DNA of 64,000 nucleotides from Craterostigma plantagineum (Eukaryota > Streptophyta > Magnoliopsida > Lamiales > Linderniaceae), in NCBI GenBank assembly GCA_027422505.1, contig JAPQWV010000655.1:124001-188000 (forward strand). Direction: 5' to 3'. The notes beneath the pieces are model-generated. The model searched no databases and was not told the DNA's origin. It saw nothing but the letters and a program-made list of their open reading frames with translations. Both the position numbers and the translations under genes were made by a program. Shown piece by piece: positions 33,793-43,845 of the stretch (position 1 is its first letter; each line of letters opens with the position of its first letter).

Positions 33793-35877
33793 GTCAGTTG
33801 GACCCTCCAGCCGAAGGCTCGGCCACCTCGTCAGGGATAACTGTGGCTATTTCCTCGGTCCTATCTTCCCCATCAGCGTGTGACTCGAGCATATCCTCCT
33901 CAGGAGTGGTAGAGATGGAGGTGACTTCTAAGGGAACCTCGCTTCCTTCGGCTCCGCCTGATAGCCGCCCTCGGGAGTGTCCTTGAGGGTGCGATGCACG
34001 TAGAGGAAGTCGAAGATGTGACAAGAACGATCGTAGCCATGCTTACAAAGTTGGGAGATACATCCATGAAACCCGACGCTGAAGTACTTGAACATCTCAG
34101 CGCGGAAAGTGAGTTTGGAAACGAAGCGTGAGACATGGCCTACTCTAGTTGATGGCGAGTGATCTCCTCTTGCTCTCTCTTTATCTCCTGCTCTTTGCGC
34201 TTGGCCTCCTATTCAGTGCGGGCAGACGCGGCTTGAGCGAATTGGGCGTGGAGACCTTCAAGTTGCTTCAGCAGCTCCTCCCCCTTCTTAATGGCTTGAG
34301 TGTTCGCTTGGTTCGCTTCTTCCAGTTTCTTCTAAGAGTCTTGGCTCGCTCGAACCAACGAACCATGCTTGTCCGAGAGATGGAGAGACGCCTAATCGCC
34401 TCGTAGATGAGAGCAAGGCTCTACGAGAAAGGAGAGAAACCATTAATACTGTAAGAAGATAATTTCATATATGAAGTACCATACCTGTCCCGATGTAAGA
34501 GAGACGTCATGGAGTAAGTCGGGGGTCGACAGGCCCTGAGCTTCAAGCAGTGGAGGGGCCGAGGATTCCGTGGGAGGTTTTGCTCTCTTTGTAGAAATTC
34601 CCCTTGGAGATGATGTGGCCCGATTAGGGGCTGATTTGCGAACACCCAAGGACGATGTCGGCGCTTTACCTTTCCCTTTCGATCACGTAGTTGGGGCTTT
34701 GGCAGCTGTTGGGGCGGCTAGAGGAGCCTCTTCTTCGCCATCGGCCAGGGCGATTACCTCCACTAGATCCATACGCTCGGCTGTCAGGAAAAAGCAAAAA
34801 AAGAATAATAACATAAGTCATAATGGAAAATTAGAAGACGACGATGCACGAGGTTAGAACTAATCAAATACCTAAGGTAGTGGATAGCTGAATTCCCTTC
34901 AAGCAAAACCCAAATCGGCAGAGGAGATCGTACTTAATAAGGTCAGGGGCTAGGAAGCGCCTCTCGCCAACCTTCGCTAAGAAGGTTTTTGCCGAGTCCG
35001 AAGAGTCGGGGGAAAGAGGATGTCGAATATCGATGATCGTTCCAAGTGAATGGAATGAGCTAATTTTCGGGACATTCCACGGGAGAGCGAACGAAGAAGA
35101 ACTTACTCATCCAGCCTCCATGGATAAGCTCTCCAACGTTGGTAGGGGGAAAACAAATTTACCCGCCTCCTTCTGATTTATTCGCATTAGGTAAGTGATC
35201 GTGGGTAGAGACGGAGAAAAACCGAAACGACTCAAATGAATAGCTAAAGAAAGGAGAAGGCCGAAAGAATTGGGAGCAAGCTAAGCAGGCGAGATTTCAT
35301 AATACTTGAAAATGTCAATTAGAAAAGGAGGAAGAGGGAACATAAGCCCCATAGCGACTTGATCTACGAATTAGGTGTCGAAGCCCTCGGGAGAGTCTCT
35401 AGCCACATCTAGAGGTAAAGGACCACGAACTTCGTGCTCGACGGCATCCTAAACGAGCTCGAAGACGAGGAATGTGCAACAAAGTAAAGAATGAGACTTT
35501 AATCCGATGCCACGGAAGACCCCGGCGACCCCTTTCAACCTCCCTAACCAAAATCTTAAAGGCATTCTTAAACTCCTTGAGATCGTAATAAGCTTCTTCG
35601 AGAGGAAGGGGAGGTAAAGGGGTCAAAAGGGAAGAAAGAGACGTGGCCGCGGCCACGGCTGAAGAGGCGGCCGCGCGTGAATCGCCTGGGCACTGGCGAC
35701 CTTACCCGACGAAATTGAAATCCTATCACTTTCTAAAACAGCCCCATCTCCACTCAAATAATCCTTAGCGCTACTTAAATTAACCGATCGCTACCCACCG
35801 AGACCATATCGCTATTTGAAGAAGCCCTGTCATTGCCCGACCCAGAGGAAGAACTACTACTGTCGCTACGAGACATA
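33793..35877 (-). pseudogene. Decayed gag-like gene (putative gypsy-type transposon domain), left arm
   Basis: Minus-strand reading starts MSRSDSSSSSSGSG near 35877 and passes through a block with FPLPPFLIDIFKYY, LAPNSFGLLLSLAI and LESLSMEAG, which matches the pattern of the plant PF04195-type gag-like domain. Downstream are basic and coiled-coil stretches (WFERAKTLRRNWKKR). Several stops and frame changes separate the parts. No protease, RT or integrase was found, so it depends on other elements for movement. Confidence 0.6.
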
Positions 35878-36157
35878 ACTAAGGAAAAGAAAGTGAGATG
35901 AGTGCGTACATAGTATGGAGTTCGAATTGGCGGCGAGGGATAACTCTGGAGCTCGACAAAATCAGTGGATGGTGAACAGTGAAGAGGAGAAATGAGAAAG
36001 ATGAAAGGGCATATAGGTACTAGAAGATGAAGATGGACCGTTGGATGAGATTAAGATCGATGGTGAGCAAGTGCTAGGACGATTGGAAAATTTTTGGGGG
36101 GAATCTTCCCGCCTAAAGTAGTCTCCATGCGAGCCCGCGCAGATCGACACATGGCGG

Positions 36158-36573
36158 GCTGGAAAAATTATTTTTTGTTCGGGAAATTATATTTCTATGT
36201 GCGGGAAATCACCTCCTCTGGTCCGGAAATTATACCCTCTGGTCGATAATATTTTCAGTTAGGGAATTATATTCTATGTACGGGAAATCACATCCTCTGC
36301 TCCGAAAATTATACCTCTGGTCGATAATAGTTTCTGCTCGGGAAATTATATTCTATGTGCGGCAAATCATCTCCTCTGGTCCTAAAATATACCCTCTGGT
36401 CGGGAATATGTTTTCGAGAAATTATATTCTGTGCGGGAAATCATCTCCTTTGGCCTGGAAGCTAAGCCTCTGGTCGGAAATTCGTTTTCTGACCTGGAAA
36501 TCATGGCTTCGGGCCTGGAAATCATTCCTCTGGTCGGGAAATCATACCCTCTGAGGAGGAAACATGAGTTCAG
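36158..36573. repeat. Leader minisatellite, CGGGAAATCAT-CCTCTGGT units, left arm
   Basis: About 15 or more degenerate units of roughly 20-28 bp alternating CGGGAAATTATA and CCTCTGGTC phrases. They lie between the LTR and the gag-like gene, i.e. in the untranslated leader of the gypsy-type element. The mirror copy is 43150-43565. Confidence 0.8.
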
Positions 36574-37972
36574 TCGGAGGGAAGAAAAGGGCCCCTATTT
36601 TGCCATGACCACTCAACGTCCAAAATTTACAACTCTTTTGGACATTAAAGGGGACTGTTGTTACCCCCGGATTTTTTCGGTCAAAGGCAAAATACTCAAA
36701 GTTAGTTATATAACGAACCAAACCCACAAATTTAGCCAACTTATGGGACAGGGTCGAGGGGAAAACGCTTTGTACCCTTCAAGCCCTACCTTTCCCAAGG
36801 CGTCGTGAAGGTCGAACCTTTGACCCGCGGCGATGTCTCGAGAACATTTCCCGAGGAGCCACAGCACGTCGTTTTAGTCTTCAAAGGGTGAAGTCATCTT
36901 TCGGGAAGCCAGTCTGAGGAGCCGGCGGTGCCAAACCTTCAGCTCTCGAGGAACCGTGGACGTCTACCCAGCGAGCCGCAAGAAACGCCGTGAGGTAGGT
37001 TCTCGAGACCTTTTCCCAAGGAGCCCTATGATTCCACCTTTGAGTCGCTAGAGAGGCTCTCGTAGGACATCCTCGAGCCCTGTACTAATACCTTTTGAGC
37101 CGCGAGGGCAGCCACGAAGGAAGTCCTTGGATTAATTACCCGAGGAGCCGTAGACCCCGAAGCCTTCACAAAGCAAGGGCGGCCGCGAGAGGGGACCTCG
37201 GGAAAGAAGCCCGAGGAGCAAGGAAAGGCAATTCCTGATGGTCCCAAGGCATACCGCGACTCCTAGCGAGAACGAAGGAAAGAAACAAGATTGTGGCCGC
37301 CACCAAATGACCCTACCATGCATAAGCCGGCCGATAAGAAACCGTACCAGGAAACCGATACAATATTGTTCATTTATTTCAATCAAGGAGTTCGTAGTCG
37401 ACAGGCCAAAATCCACGAATAAGTAATTCTGAATTTTTAGTTACTTACAATCTCATTCTCGGCCATAAGATCATATATAATTGAATATGATCAGGAATTC
37501 TCTTATGACGAAGAGACATTTCTTTTCTAAACTCAACGAAATTATTCAATTTAATAGCATGTATTAATGACAAGAAAATGCAAAGGAGCTTAGTTTGTTC
37601 TCAGTTATTTTTTAACAACCTTCAAATCATAGAATAACTGAGTTTAATGAATATACACATCTATAGAGAAAAGAAGTCATTGTTATTTTCAATACAATGT
37701 TGTTGATATAACGACTCGATCTCATTGGCATTGCCACTACCATAGCTGCAAACGATTACAACAACTGAAAATATGTCCACATATAATGATCTGTTCTGAT
37801 TAGCAATTTCATACCGCGGGACACGCAGTTCTATTTGGCCGATAACCGAATATATAAAATAATATATAATACAATAATATATATACTATAATGAATGCTA
37901 TAATAATGATTTATAAGATTAATAGAATATTAGTATGCTAATTATTGGAAACAACCATAATTAATATATTAA

Positions 37973-38395
37973 TGGTCTGTTTGGTTTCGAAGATTAACCC
38001 ATATAATATAAATAATAAGGTGTAATATTGTGTTTGGTTTTTTATTTACTGCCCGGTATTAATAACTGAGACCATTAATAGAGTAGAAATGCTATATCTT
38101 AACTGAGTTGAAGAGGTCAGATTAATTATAATGGGCTTTTATATAATTGAATTATGTTGGGCTTTATATATGCTATTGTAACCAAACGGACCCTACTATC
38201 TAATATAAGCCCAGATAATAGAAATAATTATAGATAATAGAGTGTTTGGTTTCTTTATTACGGCCCAAAATTAATTCATCCGCCCGTGAAGCCTAATATA
38301 AATAACTTGTTATATGGAGTAAGATAAATAATCCTCGACTTATTAAATTAAATTTATATTGGGCCTTATTGCTGATCTTATAACCAAACAAAGCA
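37973..38395. mobile_element. Tourist-like MITE (PIF/Harbinger type)
   Basis: 423 bp with ends TGGTCTGTTTGGTTTCG and TGCTTTGTTTGGTTATA (inverted) flanked by TAA/TAA (37970-37972, 38396-38398). A second GTTTGGTTACAATAG-type end lies inside, so it may be composite or nested. No coding. Confidence 0.75.
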
Positions 38396-39005
38396 TAAAA
38401 ATATTAGATTAGACGTAATTAATGCTTAATTTAATGAATTGAACACTAATTAAGTCATTTGAAATTGATGAAATATAACTAAAAAATATTCAGCGGGCTC
38501 CAGGCCCATAACTGGCCCGTTGGTCTTTATTTAGGTCAAGATGCAATTTTCATTACTATTTTTTGTTATTAAAATAAGCCAAATGACCTAACACCCCTTC
38601 TTTAATCTCGTCTCAATCTCAAAATAAGGACATAAATGAGAATTAGAAATAGTGTAGGCAATCATTTCCTAGGTTATAGATTACGACAAAGAGCACTATT
38701 CATAGTAACCATACACACTTATAAGTTATAAGATATATGTAACTATATACAAGAGTTTTTATATTAAAGGTCATCACTACGTTAATTCGTCCAATATTAC
38801 ATGTACAATCAATAATCTTTATGATGATACTCTTGAAGTAAAAGATTTATATATATTTTTTTCAATTAATTTTTAATGATATTTTTTCTTTCTTTCCTTT
38901 TCCTTGTTTATGGATCCAATACCAAAGCCTAAATATGTCTTTTTTCGTAGCATTTACAATGTTCCCGTTACAATGAGAGGCCGCTATACTTGTTGGATTA
39001 TAATA

Positions 39006-39241
39006 CTCCCTCCGTCCCGTTAATTTTATCATTTTCTATTTCGGGCGTTCCAATAATTATATCACATTTCCTATTTAGCAAAAAACTATCACAAACAATC
39101 AATATAATAATATTAAACATTCTTAAATGACGAGTCAAAATATACATTTTTTTTCCTTTTCATTTTACTATATTATTATAATAATACTATCCTAATTTGC
39201 GTGCCCACCAATATGTGATAAAGATAACGGGACAGAGGGAG
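39006..39241. mobile_element. Stowaway-like MITE (Tc1/mariner type)
   Basis: 236 bp with terminal inverted repeats CTCCCTCCGTCCCGTTA / CTCCCTCTGTCCCGTTA and TA target duplications (39004-39005, 39242-39243). This is the classical Stowaway end. No coding. Confidence 0.92.
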
Positions 39242-39249
39242 TATCTAGT

Positions 39250-39760
39250 AATCAAGTTTTGATGAACACAAAACTTATTATTGTGTTAGTAACATATTTA
39301 ATTACTGTGTAGATGAGCTCAGTACGAAAAACAGATATTAATACCTCAGGGCAACAACCGAGTGGGTCAACTGCCGGTCAACGCGGTCAACTGACAGTCA
39401 ACCGGTCTCGGTCTCGGTCCCCGTCTGAGACTCCGAACTTCCATAAATAAATAGTGTGTTCCTTGCGTTGCATTCACATATCTAGCATGTGCATTGTTGA
39501 AGTATTTTAATTGTTCGATAAAATGCTTCAACGAAAACCGGTTTTCAACTTGCATTGTTTTAAAGTGGATTTAACTGGCTTTCATAAAACCGATTTATGA
39601 GGATTGAGTAGAGTATTTTTCGCTTGGTTTAAAACCCAAACTCGCTTAATCCCTCAATGCTAAAATATTTTCAAGACCTCGAGTTATTACAACTATGTAT
39701 TTTAAAAGTTTTCAAAAGTGTTTGTTCACCCCCTTCTGAACAGTAAACTGGTCCTAACAA
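39250..39760 (+). mobile_element. Probable solo LTR or LTR fragment
   Basis: The segment ends GTTTGTTCACCCCCTTCTGAAC ... CTGGTCCTAACA, split here for length, a wording common at 3' ends of plant copia LTRs. It is not followed by a primer-binding site. It includes four GTCAAC boxes (39366-39402) and a GGTCTCGGTCTCGGTC run. No second copy is in the window, so the assignment rests on resemblance. Confidence 0.4.
39366..39402. promoter_or_regulatory. Cluster of four GTCAAC (W-box-type) motifs
   Basis: GGTCAAC, GGTCAAC, GGTCAAC and AGTCAAC occur within about 37 bp. Reverse complements read TTGACC/TTGACT, the WRKY-binding W-box core. In an LTR such a cluster could confer stress-responsive transcription; this is inference only. 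Confidence 0.45.
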
Positions 39761-40535
39761 TGTCTAACTGACACTTGAATATTCTCTATTCGATGTTAAT
39801 TATATGGATTATAATCGAAATTTATTATAAAATATTTAATCTATAATTTGATGACATAAATGTGAGAGTTCACATTCAAAAGGAGATCAATCTGTTTTTG
39901 CCCTTTGGTTTTCTCTCACGTAGCACTAGCAAATTACTATTCCAACTTCATCTGAATAACTCAAACTAAAAAAAAAAAAAAAAAAACCACCACCAGACGA
40001 AACAGATCACAAATTAACAGTATTATCAATTAGAAGCTCAAAATGTAGTATGCATTTTTTCTAGCATCGGCCAAAATTTTTGGTGATCGAGAAACTGAAC
40101 AAACCGAAGGATTAAGCCACCTTTCATTTGATTGCCTCGTCGATTGGAGGATCTCTTCATGAAAAACAGGTAAGTTCCAGAAATAAGATGTGAATGGAAC
40201 ATTCTATACGTAATGGTTTTAGATAATGGAAATCTGCAGATTTTGGGACGATGAATGTTGTAACGAAAATTGTTATGGTTGCAGGAAAAATTGGCAGTGG
40301 AGAAAGAAAAGATTGAGAATGTTGGGAGAGAGAAAGAGGCACATGAAGAGCAAGAAATACGAAGTTTATGATACTTTTATTTTATGTACCGTGACGATCA
40401 ATCTACGTCGAAGATCTTCTAAGAGTATATAATCGATGTATGTAATTTTTATTTTGTATACGGTAAATTTATTTATAAAATTTGTACACTTATATTACGA
40501 ATAGTTTAAAATTTTATAGATTTAACATATTTACG

Positions 40536-40625
40536 ACTAAACGCCTTAGCCCGAATGGTTTCGCGGCATCATCACTACAAGTGACGTGAGATCCAGATTT
40601 CGATTCCCCTTCGTGGAATTTGAAT
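40536..40625 (+). other. tRNA-like sequence, possible SINE head
   Basis: An A-box-like TAGCCCGAATGG (40547-40558) and a B-box-like ATTTCGATTCC (40597-40607) are spaced as in tRNA-derived pol III promoters, followed by CCTTCGTGGAATTTG. No clover-leaf with intact acceptor stem could be drawn, so this is not a functional tRNA. A tRNA-derived SINE head is likely. The 3' tail was not defined. Confidence 0.45.
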
Positions 40626-41099
40626 ATTTTTGACAAGTTTTACAAAAATCATATTAAAATAATTGTTATTATATTATTGTTATATTTTGATTTTGCGAAT
40701 TAACTTATTATGATTTTAAATTTTATATGATCTCATTTTGTACAAAGATGGATCTCATGCTCCTAACTTTATTTACGGTGATCGTTACAGCTAATAGATA
40801 ATATTTTTACGAAATTTTCCAGTATATTATTATAATTGTAATTTTTCCTTAATAAAATGTAATTCTCCTTTAAAATTATTATGACCCAAAATATATTTTA
40901 TTTTGAAAGATGTTGCTCTGTCCGATGTTTGAACTATTGCTTATGTTAATTACTACGGGAGCACTTATCTGGATCTAGATATTTTTTTCGTAAGATTTTT
41001 TTCAAAAGAAGATACTGAGAAGAAACTAACGAAGATATTAAGAAGAGAAGATATAAGTTTCTTTAAATATTTGTTGTGTCTTTTTATTGTTAAATGTTT

Positions 41100-41989
41100 T
41101 TGTATTTTATAATAACAAGCAAGCCTCGAATTTGTTGCACTTGATATTAATGGCAAGAACTATTTAGCTTGGGTACTGATGACGAAGTTCACCTGAAAGC
41201 CAAAGGTTTAGGTGACACCATTATCGTTGGGAATGCTACAACAAATAACGGCACATGCCCATCCGACGCCAGTGGCACAATAATATCCACCACCGCTCAG
41301 GATAAGGCAAAAGCCTTGATATTTCTTCGCCATCATATTCATGAATGTATGAAAACTGAATACTTAAACGAAAAGGATCCGGCTGAGTTGTGGAACAATT
41401 TGAAAGAACGATACGACCACATGACAACTGTTATCCTGCCAAGCGCAAGGTACGTCTGGATAAATTTACGACTACAAGATTTTAAATCGGTGAATAAATA
41501 TCATTTTGCGGTTCATAGAATTATTTTCACATTGAAATTATGTGGAGAAACAATCATCGATGATGATAAGCTCGAAAAACATTCACCACTTTCCATCCAT
41601 CGAATGTAGTGTTACAACAACATATCGTGAACAGCAATTTAAAATGTATTCAGAACTAATATCTGTTTTATTGTTGGCTGAACAAAACAATTAATTGTTG
41701 ATGAAAAACCACTAATCCCGACCGGTCGGTGCGGCTGCGCTCCTTCAAGCGAATGCTATCAGAAGAAATAATAATGATAATAATAGAGGTAATGGTCGTG
41801 AACGTGAACGTGGTGGATATCGCAGCCGAGGTCAAAGCCGAGGTCGTGGCCGGGGATACTACGGTGGTGGTTCTTTTCCGTGGTGGTTATCGTAACTCTC
41901 GTGGCGGTCATCGAAATCTTCTCCAAAAGAGGAAAAGTTACAATATTAAAGATGAAAAGAGGCACACCGAACAAAAGAATAATGATGAG
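41100..41989 (+). pseudogene. copia gag, 5' part (UBN2-type)
   Basis: Codons read LEFVALDINGKNYLAW, then in a shifted frame HLKAKGLGDTI, then HIHECMKTEYLNEKDPAELW, ILPSARYVWINLRLQDFKSV and LKLCGETIIDDDKLEK. This is the gag domain of plant copia elements. It ends in an RGG-rich stretch (GGYRNSRGGHRN). Frameshifts near 41170 and 41600 and a stop break it. The gag is cut at 41989 by the gypsy-type element and its zinc knuckle resumes at 46950, so gag and pol (51.7-53.9 kb) were one plus-strand copia element. Confidence 0.85.
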
Positions 41990-43149
41990 TGATGCGGTCG
42001 AAAAATGACCTACCGCAAATGTGGGCTAAGGAGTTTCTTCCCGCCTTAACTTCGCCGCGCGTCTTGCCTGAAAAACTGCCGCAACAGGGTAAATTTGGGG
42101 GTCGTTCTCCCTCTTGCCTTAGTCAAGAGGGCGTTTCCATTTCAAAGTATAAGTAGCGAAGAATGTTATGTAAAAATGGTGTGAAGTGATAAAAAGTGGC
42201 TAAGTGGTTAGTAATAATGGTAGAGTGACGGTGTCGACGGATGGCGCACCCTAAGGGTGACTAACGATATTTATAGCCTCCCTAAAAGCGTACCTGGTCG
42301 AAGGCGGTTCTTCCACGTTCGCTCCACTCTGTGTTTGTGGAGATCGCATATGGCCACGATCTGGAGCGGTTTCCTGGTACGGTTTCTTACGGCCGGCTAT
42401 GCATGTGTAAGGGTCATGTGTGGCGGCCACAATCTTGTTTCTTTCCTTCGTTCTCGCTAGGAGTCGCGGTATGCCTTGGGACCATCAGGAATTGCCTTTC
42501 CTTGCTCCTCGGGCTTCTTTCCCGAGGTCCCCTCTCGCGGCCGCCCTTGCTTTGTGAAGGCTTCGGGGTCTACGGCTCCTCGGGTAATTAATCCAAGGAC
42601 TTCCTTCGTGGCTGCCCTCGCGGCTCAAAAGGTATTAGTACAGGGCTCGAGGATGTCCTACGAGAGCCTCTCTAGCGACTCAAAGGTGGAATCATAGGGC
42701 TCCTTGGGAAAAGGTCTCGAGAACCTACCTCACGGCGTTTCTTGCGGCTCGCTGGGTAGACGTCCACGGTTCCTCGAGAGCTGAAGGTTTGGCACCGCCG
42801 GCTCCTCAGACTGGCTTCCCGAAAGATGACTTCACCCTTTGAAGACTAAAACGACGTGCTGTGGCTCCTCGGGAAATGTTCTCGAGACATCGCCGCGGGT
42901 CAAAGGTTCGACCTTCACGACGCCTTGGGAAAGGTAGGGCTTGAAGGGTACAAAGCGTTTTCCCCTCGACCCTGTCCCATAAGTTGGCTAAATTTGTGGG
43001 TTTGGTTCGTTATAACTAACTTTGAGTATTTTGCCTTTGACCGAAAAAATCCGGGGGTAACAACAGTCCCCCTTTAATGTCCAAAAGAGTTGTAAATTTT
43101 GGACGTTGAGTGGTCATGGCAAAATAGGGGCCCTTTTCTTCCCTCCGAC

Positions 43150-43565
43150 TGAACTCATGTTTCCTCCTCAGAGGGTATGATTTCCCGACCAGAGGAATGA
43201 TTTCCAGGCCCGAAGCCATGATTTCCAGGTCAGAAAACGAATTTCCGACCAGAGGCTTAGCTTCCAGGCCAAAGGAGATGATTTCCCGCACAGAATATAA
43301 TTTCTCGAAAACATATTCCCGACCAGAGGGTATATTTTAGGACCAGAGGAGATGATTTGCCGCACATAGAATATAATTTCCCGAGCAGAAACTATTATCG
43401 ACCAGAGGTATAATTTTCGGAGCAGAGGATGTGATTTCCCGTACATAGAATATAATTCCCTAACTGAAAATATTATCGACCAGAGGGTATAATTTCCGGA
43501 CCAGAGGAGGTGATTTCCCGCACATAGAATATAATTTCCCGAACAAAAAATATAATTTTCCAGCC
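43150..43565. repeat. Leader minisatellite of gypsy-type element, right arm
   Basis: Reverse complement of 36158-36573: alternating ATGATTTCCCG and ACCAGAGG phrases in degenerate 20-28-bp units. It sits between the 5' LTR and the gag-like start codon. Confidence 0.8.
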
Positions 43566-43845
43566 CGCCATGTGTCGATCTGCGCGGGCTCGCATGGAGA
43601 CTACTTTAGGCGGGAAGATTCCCCCCAAAAATTTTCCAATCGTCCTAGCACTTGCTCACCATCGATCTTAATCTCATCCAACGGTCCATCTTCATCTTCT
43701 AGTACCTATATGCCCTTTCATCTTTCTCATTTCTCCTCTTCACTGTTCACCATCCACTGATTTTGTCGAGCTCCAGAGTTATCCCTCGCCGCCAATTCGA
43801 ACTCCATACTATGTACGCACTCATCTCACTTTCTTTTCCTTAGTT

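Larger units (their letters stand above)
16277..37357 (+). repeat. Left arm of giant inverted repeat (at least 21.1 kb)
   Basis: Every feature from 16277 to 37357 reappears in reverse order and opposite strand at 42367-64000. Paired coordinates sum to 79723 at the inner end, drifting to about 79701 near 24 kb and 79688 near 20.8 kb. Outside the right-arm MITE the sum is 80270-80277. The inner end is sharp: after GGAAACCG at 37357 homology stops. The left (outer) limit is unknown because the partner is cut by the window edge. Confidence 0.97.
32777..37357 (-). mobile_element. Gypsy-type gag-only LTR element, truncated at arm end (left arm)
   Basis: Mirror of 42367-46944. The 3' LTR end is at 32777 (TGTTACCCCC on the plus strand) next to target-site duplication CTCAT (32772-32776). 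The 5' LTR runs from 36661 to 37357, where homology with the other arm ends, so about 380 bp of LTR and the other target-site copy are missing. It encodes the same decayed gag-like product (about 33793-35877, minus). See the intact right-hand copy for structure. Confidence 0.85.
37358..42366. other. Unique spacer (loop) of the giant inverted repeat
   Basis: 5009 bp without a mirror partner. It contains AT-rich DNA with no recognised genes (37358-37970, 38400-39000, 39770-40540, 40620-41090), two MITEs, an LTR-like segment with a W-box cluster, a tRNA-like sequence, the 5' part of a copia gag and the first 377 bp of the gypsy-type 5' LTR. The last two are continuous with right-arm sequence. 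Confidence 0.9.

Noticed and set aside
33290..34645. Plus- and minus-strand frames with arginine-rich or leucine-rich translations in the left gypsy-type element
   Set aside because: They are antisense or off-frame shadows of the decayed gag-like gene; composition is biased and no motif is seen.
40226..40432. 68-codon frame rich in lysine and arginine in the spacer
   Set aside because: Short, no recognised motif, no supporting splice or promoter context; could be a real small ORF but evidence is lacking.
40547..40607. Functional tRNA gene
   Set aside because: A and B boxes are only partial matches and acceptor and anticodon stems do not pair convincingly.
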